From Actinomadura macra NBRC 14102 (GTDB lineage Bacteria; Actinomycetota; Actinomycetes; Streptosporangiales; Streptosporangiaceae), in contig NZ_BCQT01000029.1 in the NCBI RefSeq assembly GCF_001552215.1, positions 1-46,276 on the forward strand: 46,276 bases of DNA, written 5' to 3'. The notes beneath the pieces are model-generated. The model worked only from the letters and a program-made list of their open reading frames with translations. It did not search any database and was not told the origin of the DNA. Numbering within the stretch: position 1 is the stretch's first letter; the number at the start of each line of letters is the position of its first letter. This document shows positions 7,503 through 15,556 of this stretch, piece by piece. A program made the translations under genes and the position numbers.

Positions 7503-9091
7503 CCTTCACGAGCGCGCTCGACACGCGGAACCCGGAGTACCGCAAGCGCCGCCGCGCCATGCTGGACAAGATCGCGGAGCTGGACGCGGAGCACGCCAAG
7601 GTCCTGGAGGGCGGCGGCGAGAAGTACGTCGCGCGGCATCGCGGCCGCGGCAAACTGATGGCGCGCGAACGCGTCGAGCTGCTGCTCGACCCTGACTCGC
7701 CGTTCCTGGAACTGAGCCCGCTCGCCGCCTGGGGGAGCGACTTCCCCGTCGGGGCGAGCGTCGTCACCGGGATCGGGGTCGTCGAGGGCGTCGAGTGCCT
7801 GATCGTCGCGAACGACCCGACGGTGCGGGGCGGCTCCAGCAATCCGTGGACGGTGAAGAAGAGTTTCCGGGCGTCCGACATCGCGCTGGAGAACCGGCTC
7901 CCGGTGATCAACCTGGTCGAGTCCGGCGGCGCGGACCTGCCGACCCAGAAGGAGATATTCATCCCGGGCGGGCGGATGTTCCGTGACCTGACCCGGCTGT
8001 CGGCGGCGGGCATCCCGACGATCGCGCTGGTGTTCGGCAACTCCACGGCGGGCGGCGCGTACATCCCGGGAATGTGCGACCACGTCGTCATGGTCAAGGA
8101 GCGCGCGAAGGTGTTCCTCGGCGGGCCGCCGCTCGTGAAGATGGCGACCGGGGAGGAGGCGGGCGACGAGGAGCTGGGCGGCGCCGAGATGCACGCCCGC
8201 ACGTCCGGCCTGGCCGACTACATGGCGGCGGACGAGGTGGACGCGCTGCGGCTGGGCAGGCAGATCGTCCGGGGCCTCAACCACCGGCGCCTCGGCCCGG
8301 CACCGGGCCCGGTCACCGAGCCGCTGTACGACGTCGAGGAGCTCGCGGGAATCGTCCCGGAGGACCTGAAGGTGCCCTTCGACCCGCGCGAGGTCATCGT
8401 GCGAATCGCCGACGGGTCCCGGTTCGATGAGTTCAAGCCGCTGTACGGGACGAGCCTGGTCACCGGCTGGACGCGCGTCCACGGCTACCCGATCGGGGTC
8501 CTCGCGAACGCGCAGGGCGTGCTGTTCGGGGCCGAGGCGCAGAAGGCGGCGCAGTTCATCCAGCTCGCCAACCAGGGCGACACGCCCCTGCTGTTCCTGC
8601 ACAACACCACCGGCTACATGGTCGGCAAGGAGTACGAACAGGCGGGCATCATCAAGCACGGCGCCTTGATGATCAATGCGGTGGCCAACAGCCGGGTGCC
8701 GCATCTCACGGTCGTGATGGGCGCCTCGTACGGGGCCGGGAACTACGGCATGTGCGGCCGCGCCTACGATCCGCGGTTCCTGTTCACCTGGCCGAGCGCG
8801 AAGTCGGCGGTGATGGGACCGCAGCAGCTCGCGGGCGTTCTGTCGATCGTCGCGCGGCAGGCCACCGAGGCGCGGGGCCAGGTGTACGACGAGGAGCAGG
8901 ATCGTGCCATGCGAGAGATGGTCGAGACGCAGATCGAGGCGGAGTCGCTGCCGTTCTTCCTGTCGGGACGGCTGTACGACGACGGTGTGATCGATCCGCG
9001 CGACACCCGCACGGTCCTCGGCCTGTGCCTGTCGGTCGTCCACAACGCGCCCGTGCGCGGAGCCGACGGCTTCGGCGTCTTCCGGATGTGA
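7499..9091 (+). CDS. acyl-CoA carboxylase, carboxyltransferase (beta) subunit
   Basis: A 530-residue biotin-dependent carboxyltransferase of the methylcrotonyl/geranyl-CoA type. Key segments: KLMARERVELLLDPDSPFLEL near the N-terminus, the acyl-CoA oxyanion block FGNSTAGGAYIPGM, and the carboxybiotin block GASYGAGNYGMCGRAYDPR followed by FTWPSAKSAVMGPQQLAGVL. The CGRAY form is typical of MCC/AtuC-like rather than acetyl/propionyl enzymes. The start is TTG at 7499: it overlaps the AtuA stop (TTGA) and has GGAGG seven bases upstream, while the in-frame ATG at 7457 lies deep in AtuA. With the biotin-carboxylase subunit next door it would carboxylate a 3-methyl-branched 2-enoyl-CoA; exact substrate not determined. 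Confidence 0.93.
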   Translation: MTFTSALDTRNPEYRKRRRAMLDKIAELDAEHAKVLEGGGEKYVARHRGRGKLMARERVELLLDPDSPFLELSPLAAWGSDFPVGASVVTGIGVVEGVECLIVANDPTVRGGSSNPWTVKKSFRASDIALENRLPVINLVESGGADLPTQKEIFIPGGRMFRDLTRLSAAGIPTIALVFGNSTAGGAYIPGMCDHVVMVKERAKVFLGGPPLVKMATGEEAGDEELGGAEMHARTSGLADYMAADEVDALRLGRQIVRGLNHRRLGPAPGPVTEPLYDVEELAGIVPEDLKVPFDPREVIVRIADGSRFDEFKPLYGTSLVTGWTRVHGYPIGVLANAQGVLFGAEAQKAAQFIQLANQGDTPLLFLHNTTGYMVGKEYEQAGIIKHGALMINAVANSRVPHLTVVMGASYGAGNYGMCGRAYDPRFLFTWPSAKSAVMGPQQLAGVLSIVARQATEARGQVYDEEQDRAMREMVETQIEAESLPFFLSGRLYDDGVIDPRDTRTVLGLCLSVVHNAPVRGADGFGVFRM

Positions 9092-9095
9092 GCAG

Positions 9096-11057
9096 ATGAT
9101 CAACACTGTGCTCGTCGCCAACCGCGGTGAGATCGCCCGCCGGGTCCTGCGCGCCTGCCGGGATCTCGGCATCGGGACGGTCGCCGTCCACTCCGACCCG
9201 GACGCCGGTGCGCCGCACGTCCGGGAGGCGGACGTGGCGGGACGGCTGCCCGGATCGTCCCCGGCGGAGACATACCTGTCGTCCGCGTTGCTCCTGTCCG
9301 TGGCCGAGCGCGCGGGGGCCGACGCCGTCCACCCCGGGTACGGGTTCCTGTCGGAGAACGCGGAGTTCGCGCGAACCGTCATGGACGCGGGACTGACCTG
9401 GATCGGGCCGCCGCCACAGGCGATGGCCGCGATGGGCTCCAAGATCGAGGCGAAGAGGCTGATGGCCGCCGCGGGCGTCCCGGTGCTGCCCGATCTTGAC
9501 CCCGCGCGAGTCACGGCCGCCGATCTGCCGCTGCTGGTCAAGGCGTCCGCCGGTGGTGGTGGCCGCGGCATGCGGATCGTCCGGAGCATGGAGGGGAGGG
9601 AGGAAGCGGTCGCCGGGGCGCGGCGGGAGGCGGAGTCGGCGTTCGGCGACCCGTCGGTCTTCTGCGAGCCGCTGCTGGAGGGCGCGCGGCACGTCGAGGT
9701 GCAGGTCCTCGCCGATGCCCACGGGACGGTCTGGGCTCTGGGGGAGCGGGAGTGCTCCATCCAGCGCCGCCACCAGAAGATCGTCGAGGAGGCGCCGTCG
9801 CCGGCGGTCGGGTCGCGGCTGCGCGCCGCGCTGTGCGGCGCGGCGGCGAACGCGGCCCGCGCGATCGGGTATGTCGGGGCGGGCACGGTCGAGTTCCTGC
9901 TGGCGCCCGGCGGCCGGTTCTTCTTCCTGGAGGTCAACACGCGGCTACAGGTCGAACACCCGGTCACCGAGTGCGTGTACGGGGTGGACCTCGTCCGGTG
10001 GCAGATCGAGATCGCCGAGGGCGCGCGCCTCCCGGATGTGGTGCCGGCGCCGCGCGGCCATGCCATCGAGGTGCGCCTGTACGCCGAGGACCCGGCGCAG
10101 GGCTGGCGGCCCGCCACCGGCACCCTGCGTGCGTTCGAGGTGCCGGGCGTGGACGCCGAGTTCGCCGTCCCCTCCTCGTACGGGTTGCGGCTCGACAGTG
10201 GTGTGGAGGCCGGTACCGAGATCGGCGTGCACTACGACCCGATGCTCGCCAAGGTGATCGCGTGGGCGCCCACCCGGCCCGCCGCGGCCCGCAGGCTCGC
10301 GGCGGGGCTGCGCGGCGCGCGCGTCCACGGCCTGGTCACCAACCGGGACCTGCTCGTCCGGATCTTGGACGAGCCGGCCTTCCTCAGGGGCGAGACCGAC
10401 ACCGGCTACCTCGGCCGCGTCGGGCTCGCGGTGCTCGCCGCGCCCCTCGCCGGGGACGCCGCGGTCCGGGCGTCGGCGCTGGCCGCGGCGCTCGCCGCCG
10501 CGGCAGCTGACCGCGCGTCCGCCGGGGTGCTCGGCGGTCTGCCGTCCGGATGGCGGAACGTGCGTTCGCAGCCCCAGCGCCGCACGTACGACGGTCCCAC
10601 GGGGCGTGTCGACGTCGATTACCACCTCGGCACGGACGGCCTGGTTTCCCGCCTGTGCCCCGGCACGTCGCTGGTGAGCGCGACCCCCGGGCGGGTCGTG
10701 CTCGACCACGACGGGCTTCGCGAGACGTTCACGATGGACGTCGCCGGCGACTCCGTGCACGTCCATTCCCGGCTCGGCCCGGTCACGCTCAGGACGCTGC
10801 CGCGCTTCGCCGACCCGGACGCCGAGGTCGCGCCGGGGTCACTCCTGGCCCCCATGCCGGGAACGGTCGTCCGGGTGGAGACCGAGCCGGGGGCCGCCGT
10901 CTCCGAAGGGCAGACCCTGGTCGTCCTGGAGGCCATGAAGATGGAGCACCGCATCGCCGCCCCCGTCTCCGGGACGGTCGCGGAGCTGAACGCCGGCGCC
11001 GGGCACCAGGTCGAGGCCGGAGCCGTCCTCGCCGTCATCGAAGGGACCCCCGCATGA
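9096..11057 (+). CDS. acyl-CoA carboxylase alpha subunit (biotin carboxylase + BCCP)
   Basis: A 653-residue fusion of biotin carboxylase (residues 1-450: VLVANRGEIARRVLRACRDLG, HPGYGFLSENAEFA, ATP-grasp glycine loop KASAGGGGRGMR, then EVNTRLQVEHPVTE) and a C-terminal biotinyl domain with the biotin lysine at 615 in EAMKMEH. The linker of about 130 residues is the usual BT-type region that docks the beta subunit in MCC/PCC complexes. It starts 4 bases after the beta-subunit stop and ends in a 4-base overlap with the dehydrogenase gene, so the stoichiometric partners are translationally coupled. It charges biotin with bicarbonate for the beta subunit; cytosolic. Confidence 0.95.
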   Translation: MINTVLVANRGEIARRVLRACRDLGIGTVAVHSDPDAGAPHVREADVAGRLPGSSPAETYLSSALLLSVAERAGADAVHPGYGFLSENAEFARTVMDAGLTWIGPPPQAMAAMGSKIEAKRLMAAAGVPVLPDLDPARVTAADLPLLVKASAGGGGRGMRIVRSMEGREEAVAGARREAESAFGDPSVFCEPLLEGARHVEVQVLADAHGTVWALGERECSIQRRHQKIVEEAPSPAVGSRLRAALCGAAANAARAIGYVGAGTVEFLLAPGGRFFFLEVNTRLQVEHPVTECVYGVDLVRWQIEIAEGARLPDVVPAPRGHAIEVRLYAEDPAQGWRPATGTLRAFEVPGVDAEFAVPSSYGLRLDSGVEAGTEIGVHYDPMLAKVIAWAPTRPAAARRLAAGLRGARVHGLVTNRDLLVRILDEPAFLRGETDTGYLGRVGLAVLAAPLAGDAAVRASALAAALAAAAADRASAGVLGGLPSGWRNVRSQPQRRTYDGPTGRVDVDYHLGTDGLVSRLCPGTSLVSATPGRVVLDHDGLRETFTMDVAGDSVHVHSRLGPVTLRTLPRFADPDAEVAPGSLLAPMPGTVVRVETEPGAAVSEGQTLVVLEAMKMEHRIAAPVSGTVAELNAGAGHQVEAGAVLAVIEGTPA

Positions 11058-12208
11058 GCTTCGTCGAGTCCGAGGAGCGGCGGGCCCTGCGCGCCGCCGT
11101 CGCCGACCTGGGCGCCGAGTACGGCGCGTCCTACTACGTCGGGAAGGCCAAGGCGGGGCAGAAGACCGACGAGTTGTGGACCGAGGCCGGGCGGCTCGGC
11201 TATCTCGGCGTCAACGTCCCCGAACAGTACGGCGGCGGGGGCGGCGGTATCGGCGACCTCGCCGCGGTCTGCGAGGAACTCGCCGCCGCGGGCTGCCCGC
11301 TGCTGCTCATGGTCGTCTCCCCGGCGATCTGTGCCACGATCATCGCCCGTTCCGGTACCGACGCACAACGTGAGCACTGGCTCCCGCGTTTCGCGGACGG
11401 CTCGGTCACGATGGCGTTCGCGATCACCGAGCCCGACGCCGGGTCCAACTCCCACCGCATCACGACCACGGCCCGCCGCGACGGCGGGGGTTGGCTGCTG
11501 AAGGGGCAGAAGACCTTCATCTCCGGTGTGGACGAGGCGGACGCCGTGCTGTTCGTCAGCCGCAGCGAGGACCAGAAGGGCACCCTTCGCCCGTCGCTGT
11601 TCATCGTCCCGACGGGCACGCCCGGCTTCACCCACACGCCCATCGACATGGAGATCGTGTCGCCTGAGAAGCAGTTCATCTGCCACCTCGACGACGTCCG
11701 GCTCCCCTATGACGCCCTCGTCGGCGACGAGGACGGCGGCCTGCTCCAGTTGTTCGCCGGCCTCAACCCCGAGCGGATCATGGCGTCCGCCATGGGGGCC
11801 GGGATCGGTCGTCTGGCCCTCGGCAAGGCGGCCGCCTACGCCAGGGACCGCCAGGTCTTCACGACGCCCATCGGCGCCCACCAGGGCCTTGCACATCCCC
11901 TCGCCGCCGCGAAGATCGAGCTGGAACTCGCCCGCCTGATGGCTCAGAAGGCGGCCTGGCTGTACGACGCGGGCGACGACGAGGGCGCGGGCGAGGCCGC
12001 GAACATGGCCAAGTACGCCACCGCCGAGGCGGCGGTCCACTGCGTCGACCAGGCCATCCAGACCCACGGCGGCAACGGCCTGACCACCGAGTACGGCGTC
12101 GGCATGCTCGCCGGCGTCGTCCGCCTCATGCGCATCGCCCCGGTCAGCCGCGAGATGATCCTCAACTATGTCGCCCAGCACTCCCTGGGACTTCCCAAGT
12201 CCTACTGA
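11054..12208 (+). CDS. acyl-CoA dehydrogenase
   Basis: A 384-residue FAD acyl-CoA dehydrogenase. Visible blocks are FAITEPDAGSNSHRITTTA (substrate/FAD loop), GWLLKGQKTFISG, and QTHGGNGLTTEYGV near the C-terminus. The usual C-terminal catalytic Glu (YEG loop of medium-chain enzymes) is absent; instead Glu240 in LNPERIMAS occupies the helix-G position used by isovaleryl-CoA and long-chain dehydrogenases, which fits a branched substrate. ATG overlaps the TGA of the carboxylase alpha gene (ATGA). In the Atu pathway the dehydrogenase (AtuD) precedes carboxylation by making a 2,3-enoyl-CoA. Last gene of the operon; a short inverted repeat follows at 12263-12285. Confidence 0.95.
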   Translation: MSFVESEERRALRAAVADLGAEYGASYYVGKAKAGQKTDELWTEAGRLGYLGVNVPEQYGGGGGGIGDLAAVCEELAAAGCPLLLMVVSPAICATIIARSGTDAQREHWLPRFADGSVTMAFAITEPDAGSNSHRITTTARRDGGGWLLKGQKTFISGVDEADAVLFVSRSEDQKGTLRPSLFIVPTGTPGFTHTPIDMEIVSPEKQFICHLDDVRLPYDALVGDEDGGLLQLFAGLNPERIMASAMGAGIGRLALGKAAAYARDRQVFTTPIGAHQGLAHPLAAAKIELELARLMAQKAAWLYDAGDDEGAGEAANMAKYATAEAAVHCVDQAIQTHGGNGLTTEYGVGMLAGVVRLMRIAPVSREMILNYVAQHSLGLPKSY

Positions 12209-12262
12209 AATCTCGTACTGAATGGGGATGTGGCGAGGATGGGCCGCGCGCCTTACACTCCT

Positions 12263-12285
12263 GACGATCCCGCGCCTGGATCGTC
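12263..12285 (+). terminator. inverted repeat after the acyl-CoA dehydrogenase gene
   Basis: GACGATCC / GGATCGTC, perfect 8-bp arms with a 7-base loop, 55 bases past the dehydrogenase stop and 28 bases before the RDD gene start. A modest terminator is the simplest reading; an operator for the RDD gene is the alternative. Confidence 0.45.
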
Positions 12286-12312
12286 CAAAGACCGCGATAG
12301 TTAGGGGCTTTC

Positions 12313-13440
12313 GTGTACGGCCCTCCGCCGCCCCCGGTGCACGTCCCGTACCCTCCCATCCCCGAACCGGGCCCTCTCGCGGGAGCTCCCCGCGGGCGCC
12401 GCCTGGCCGCGTGGAGCATCGACGCGGCCCTCATGGCCGGCGTCGCCGTCCTGCTCGCCATCATGACGTGGGGCCGCCTCAACGGCCTGCTGTCGGACGG
12501 CCTGTGGACGGACGCGCTCAGCTCGACCGGCGGCCTCCTGCTGTCGGGCGGCGATGTCGGGCAGGCCGCCGGGGACTTCGGCGTCAACCTGTGGGCGAAG
12601 GTCGCCTCAGCGATCGAGCAGGCCCTGCTCCTGCTCGTGCTCGCGGAGTTGCTCTACCAGTTCGCCGCGCAGGCGTTGGCGGGCCGCACTCTCGGCAAGG
12701 CCGTATTGGACCTGCGGGTCTGCGCCGTCCAGGGCGTCAAGATCCGCAAGGGGCGGGCCTTCCGCCGCGCGCTGGCCTCCACCGCGGGCGGCACGGGCCT
12801 GTACTGCACAGCCTGGATCCTGCTCCTGGAGGGCCTGTTCTTCCTCGCCCTCCTCACGTGGCTCGCCGCACTCGCCCTCCTCACGGCCAACAGCGTCCCG
12901 GCGCTCATCGGCGCCCGCCGTCGCACCTTCGCCGACCTGACCGCCGGCACCGTGGTCGTCCGCGCCGACGGCTACCGGCGCGCCGCCGAGGCCGCCCGGC
13001 AGGGCATCGGTGTCGCCTGGGACGGGACACAGGCGGCGGGGCAGGTCGCCGGGCAGGCCGTCCTCAGCAACGCCGCCCGCCTCGCCCAGGCAGAGCGGGT
13101 CCAGCGCGCCCTGGAGTCCGAACGCGCCCGCCAGGTCCACGACCTCGGCCGCCAATCCGCCGACCTGGTCCGCGGCGCCATGACCGGCGAGCGGTCCCAG
13201 CAGGTCCAGGACATGGGCAAGCGTCTGGGCGGCCGGCTCAGGGGCGCCTACGGTCAGCGCCGTGCCGCCAGGGAGGCCCGGCGGGCCGCGCTCCCGCCGC
13301 CGTACGGCCCGTTCGCGGCCCTTCCGCCGCCTCAGCCGGACGGTAACCCGTACCAGCAGCCCCTGCAGACCTACCTGCCCTACCCGCCCCCGGCGTCCCC
13401 CTATGCCCCTCCCAGGCCCCCGGAGGACGGCACGGGGTGA
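12313..13440 (+). CDS. RDD-family membrane protein
   Basis: A 375-residue protein. Residues 1-30 are a proline-rich cytoplasmic head (PPPPPVHVPYPPIPEPGP). The RDD domain follows: RRLAAWSIDAAL is the signature Arg-Asp in helix 1, then LAGRTLGKAVLDLRV and RRRTFADLTAGTVVVR at the end of the domain. Three to four membrane segments lie between about 30 and 200. Residues 215-330 are an amphipathic, Gln/Arg-rich helical stretch, and the last 60 are again Pro/Tyr rich. RDD proteins are suspected transporters or membrane sensors without a settled role. The GTG at 12313 has AGGGG five bases upstream. Long helical and proline-rich extensions on both sides are unusual and suggest protein contacts. Confidence 0.85.
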   Translation: MYGPPPPPVHVPYPPIPEPGPLAGAPRGRRLAAWSIDAALMAGVAVLLAIMTWGRLNGLLSDGLWTDALSSTGGLLLSGGDVGQAAGDFGVNLWAKVASAIEQALLLLVLAELLYQFAAQALAGRTLGKAVLDLRVCAVQGVKIRKGRAFRRALASTAGGTGLYCTAWILLLEGLFFLALLTWLAALALLTANSVPALIGARRRTFADLTAGTVVVRADGYRRAAEAARQGIGVAWDGTQAAGQVAGQAVLSNAARLAQAERVQRALESERARQVHDLGRQSADLVRGAMTGERSQQVQDMGKRLGGRLRGAYGQRRAAREARRAALPPPYGPFAALPPPQPDGNPYQQPLQTYLPYPPPASPYAPPRPPEDGTG

Positions 13441-13444
13441 CCGG

Positions 13445-14005
13445 TCAGGACGTCAGGTCGTCGAGCTGGGATTCGAGGGACCTGGGGGCCTCCAGGCGGT
13501 TGTCCACGGCGACGTGGGGGATCGGGGGCGGGACGTCCGGGCGCATCCGGGCGAGGAAAGCGTCGAAGGCGGCAAGCTTCGCGGTGTCGCGGGGGGAGGC
13601 GCGCTCGCGGAGCCGTTCGCCGAGCGTGGCGGCGTCGGTTCGGACCCAGACGAGGGTCACCGGCGGGCCGCCCAGGGCCTCGACCCAGGCCGCCCAGCGG
13701 TCCGGGGAGCGGACCTGCGCGGTGAAGGGGGCGCCGAGCAGGACGGGGCAGCCATGAGAGCGGATCTCGCGGGCGGTGGCGGTCATCCCCGCGTACTCGT
13801 GGGCCTTGACATGCGCGTCGTACCAGGCGCCCTCGCGCTCGCCGGGGTCGCGGGAGGCCGCGGCGAGCGTCGCCGCGACGAACCCGCCGTACATCGTGTC
13901 CTTGTCGAGCAGGGCGGGAACGGGACGCAGGCGCCGCAGCAGCAGACCGGCGACCGTGCTCTTGCCGCTGCCGGGCGGGCCGGCGACGACCCAGACGGGC
14001 GTCAC
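13445..14005 (-). CDS. P-loop ATPase/kinase of the zeta-toxin/AAA_33 type
   Basis: A 186-residue P-loop NTPase. Walker A is GPPGSGKST at residues 9-17, followed by ALLDKDTMYGG, where the Asp after the second strand matches small-molecule kinases of the AAA_33 / zeta-like group. A lid-like region TLGERLRERASPRD lies near residue 130. The GTG at 14005 overlaps the TGA of the enolase-like gene (GTGA), so the two are translationally coupled. The frame is open upstream but that part is the antisense-like shadow of the partner. It probably phosphorylates a small hydroxylated or amino compound; the substrate is unknown, and the partner gene gives no clear clue because its own active site is lost. 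Confidence 0.85.
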   Translation of the reverse strand: MTPVWVVAGPPGSGKSTVAGLLLRRLRPVPALLDKDTMYGGFVAATLAAASRDPGEREGAWYDAHVKAHEYAGMTATAREIRSHGCPVLLGAPFTAQVRSPDRWAAWVEALGGPPVTLVWVRTDAATLGERLRERASPRDTAKLAAFDAFLARMRPDVPPPIPHVAVDNRLEAPRSLESQLDDLTS

Positions 14006-15063
14006 GCCGACAGCCGCATCCGCCGGGTCGCCAGGCGGCGGATACGCTCCTCGTCGATCTCGTGGCCGAGCCCCGGCTGGGTGAGGGGCACGCCGACGAC
14101 GCCGCCGGACGAGCGGACGGGCGGGGTCACGAACACCGGCCCGCCCGCCGGATCGGAGACGTCGCTCGGCAGCGTACAGCCGGGGAGGGCGGCCAGGGCG
14201 ACGGCGGCAGCCTGGCCGATGCCGAACGCGCCGGAGCCGCTGCACCACACGTCCCACCCCGCCGCGTACGCCAGGTCGTGGGCGCTGCGGGCGGCGGTGA
14301 GGCCGCCGAGCCGGTCCAGGCGCAGGTGCAGGGCGCGGCCCGCGTCCAGGGAGAGCGCGGCGTCAAGGGTGTCGAGGTCGCCGATGTGGGGGGCGACGGC
14401 CGTGCCCAGCCTCGGCTGGAGGCGGGCGTGCGCCGCCAGGTCGGCCGCCGGGAACGGGCGCTCGATCGCCACCAGCCCGTAGGCGTCCAGACCCTCCAGG
14501 GCGGCGAGGTGCTCGGGGGACTCGGTGTAGGTGTGCCCGGCGTCGGCCACGAGCGCGAGCGCCGGATAGGACTGCCGGATCACGCGGACGGGCTCGATAT
14601 CCCAGCCGGGACGGACGTCCAGGGTGACGCGGGTATGGCCGGCGCCGACCGCCTGGTTGACGCGGCCGGCGACCGTCTCCAGGACGGGCTCCGGGGCGAT
14701 CCGCGCGCCCGTCACGATGGATGTGCGGGTGCCGCCGAGCGCGTGCGCGAGCGGCAGCCCCCGGGCTCGGCACCACAGGTCCCAGCACGCCACGTCGATC
14801 GCGGCCGCCGCGTCGCGGGTGCCGAGGTCGGCGGCCGCGGACACGTCCTCTGGACGGTCCCAGTCCAGCCCGATGAGGGCCGGGCCCATGCGCTCCTCGA
14901 TGTCGGCCCAGACGGGGTCGGCGGTCCCACCGGGGACGGCGGCCTCACCCCAGCCGACCGCGCCGTCCGCGCCGGCGAGGCGGACGAGGACGCTCTCCGG
15001 CCGCCGCCCGCGGGGCATCGTCACGCGGAAGACGTCGCAGCCGTGGATCCGGGGCACCCGCAC
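14002..15063 (-). CDS. enolase-superfamily protein (NSAR/OSBS-like) with altered active site
   Basis: About 353 residues, closest in layout to N-acylamino acid racemase / o-succinylbenzoate synthase (GWGEAAVPGG, DVACWDLWCRARGLPLAHALGG, PGWDIEPVRVIRQSYPALAL, DRLGGLTAARS). The catalytic set is broken: the KxK of strand 2 is T147-L-D149 and the strand-6 lysine is R248. Of the three metal ligands D174 and E201 remain but the third Asp is H226. The start at GTG 15063 is preferred because it aligns with the family N-terminus and has GAGAGG before it; GTG at 15126 has no usable ribosome site. Coupled to the kinase gene by a 4-base overlap. Likely a non-racemase: a binding protein or a new activity. 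Confidence 0.8.
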   Translation of the reverse strand: MRVPRIHGCDVFRVTMPRGRRPESVLVRLAGADGAVGWGEAAVPGGTADPVWADIEERMGPALIGLDWDRPEDVSAAADLGTRDAAAAIDVACWDLWCRARGLPLAHALGGTRTSIVTGARIAPEPVLETVAGRVNQAVGAGHTRVTLDVRPGWDIEPVRVIRQSYPALALVADAGHTYTESPEHLAALEGLDAYGLVAIERPFPAADLAAHARLQPRLGTAVAPHIGDLDTLDAALSLDAGRALHLRLDRLGGLTAARSAHDLAYAAGWDVWCSGSGAFGIGQAAAVALAALPGCTLPSDVSDPAGGPVFVTPPVRSSGGVVGVPLTQPGLGHEIDEERIRRLATRRMRLSA

Positions 15064-15135
15064 CCGCCCTCTCGGTCGGAAGTGTTCTCCCCCAATGATC
15101 CCCCCTCCGGGGACCGGGGATGACACCTCCGCCGG

Positions 15136-15411
15136 TCAGACGGCCCAGGTGACCTGGCGCAGGTCGCGCTCGACGGCGGCGGCCGCACGCTCGACCTCGC
15201 TGACAGGCGCGATACGGTCGGCCCACGACCAGTAGTACCAGCGGTCGCCGTGGCCGTCCCGCTCGCACAGGACCGTGCCGTGGCGGTCGGGCGAGGTCCG
15301 GTCGAGGACCTCCAGCCGTGGCCGGGGCCCGGTGACGAGCATCGTGAGGAACCCGTGGCCGGTGAGTGCCTGGCCGAGGTCGTCCAGGATGGAAAGATCC
15401 GTCTGCGCCAT
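15136..15411 (-). CDS. small conserved hypothetical protein
   Basis: A 91-residue soluble acidic protein, family not named. It reads like a compact alpha-beta fold: an N-terminal helix (DLSILDDLGQALTGHG), a strand pair (LTMLVTGPRPRLEVLDR, then TVLCERDGHGDRWYYWSWADRIAP) and a C-terminal helix (EVERAAAAVERDLRQVTWAV). The aromatic WYYWSW beside charged residues resembles small actinobacterial proteins found beside regulators. Codon use is like the neighbours. It lies between the enolase-like gene and the LCP ligase on the same strand. Function unknown. Confidence 0.7.
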   Translation of the reverse strand: MAQTDLSILDDLGQALTGHGFLTMLVTGPRPRLEVLDRTSPDRHGTVLCERDGHGDRWYYWSWADRIAPVSEVERAAAAVERDLRQVTWAV

Positions 15412-15436
15412 GGTCGTCGCCCCCTGTGCGGTTCGT

Positions 15437-15457
15437 GGCGTCAGTCTGTGTGACGCC
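15437..15457 (-). terminator. hairpin after the LCP gene
   Basis: GGCGTCA / TGACGCC, 7-bp arms, 7-base loop, in the 145-base gap between the LCP stop and the small hypothetical gene. No T-run. It may be a weak terminator. Confidence 0.4.
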
Positions 15458-15556
15458 CGCCACTGCTCCCGGGTTCGCCGGACGGACGGATTCGGCGGGA
15501 TGAGCGGAGCGACGCGCCCGTGTGCAGCAGGTACGGCAGGTCATGGCCGGGAGCGG

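Noticed and set aside
7028..10123. 1031-codon open frame on the minus strand across the AtuA operon
   Set aside because: It is antisense to three firmly identified genes, its product is Arg/Pro/Ala low complexity with no family motif, and it only exists because G/C-rich codons avoid stops.
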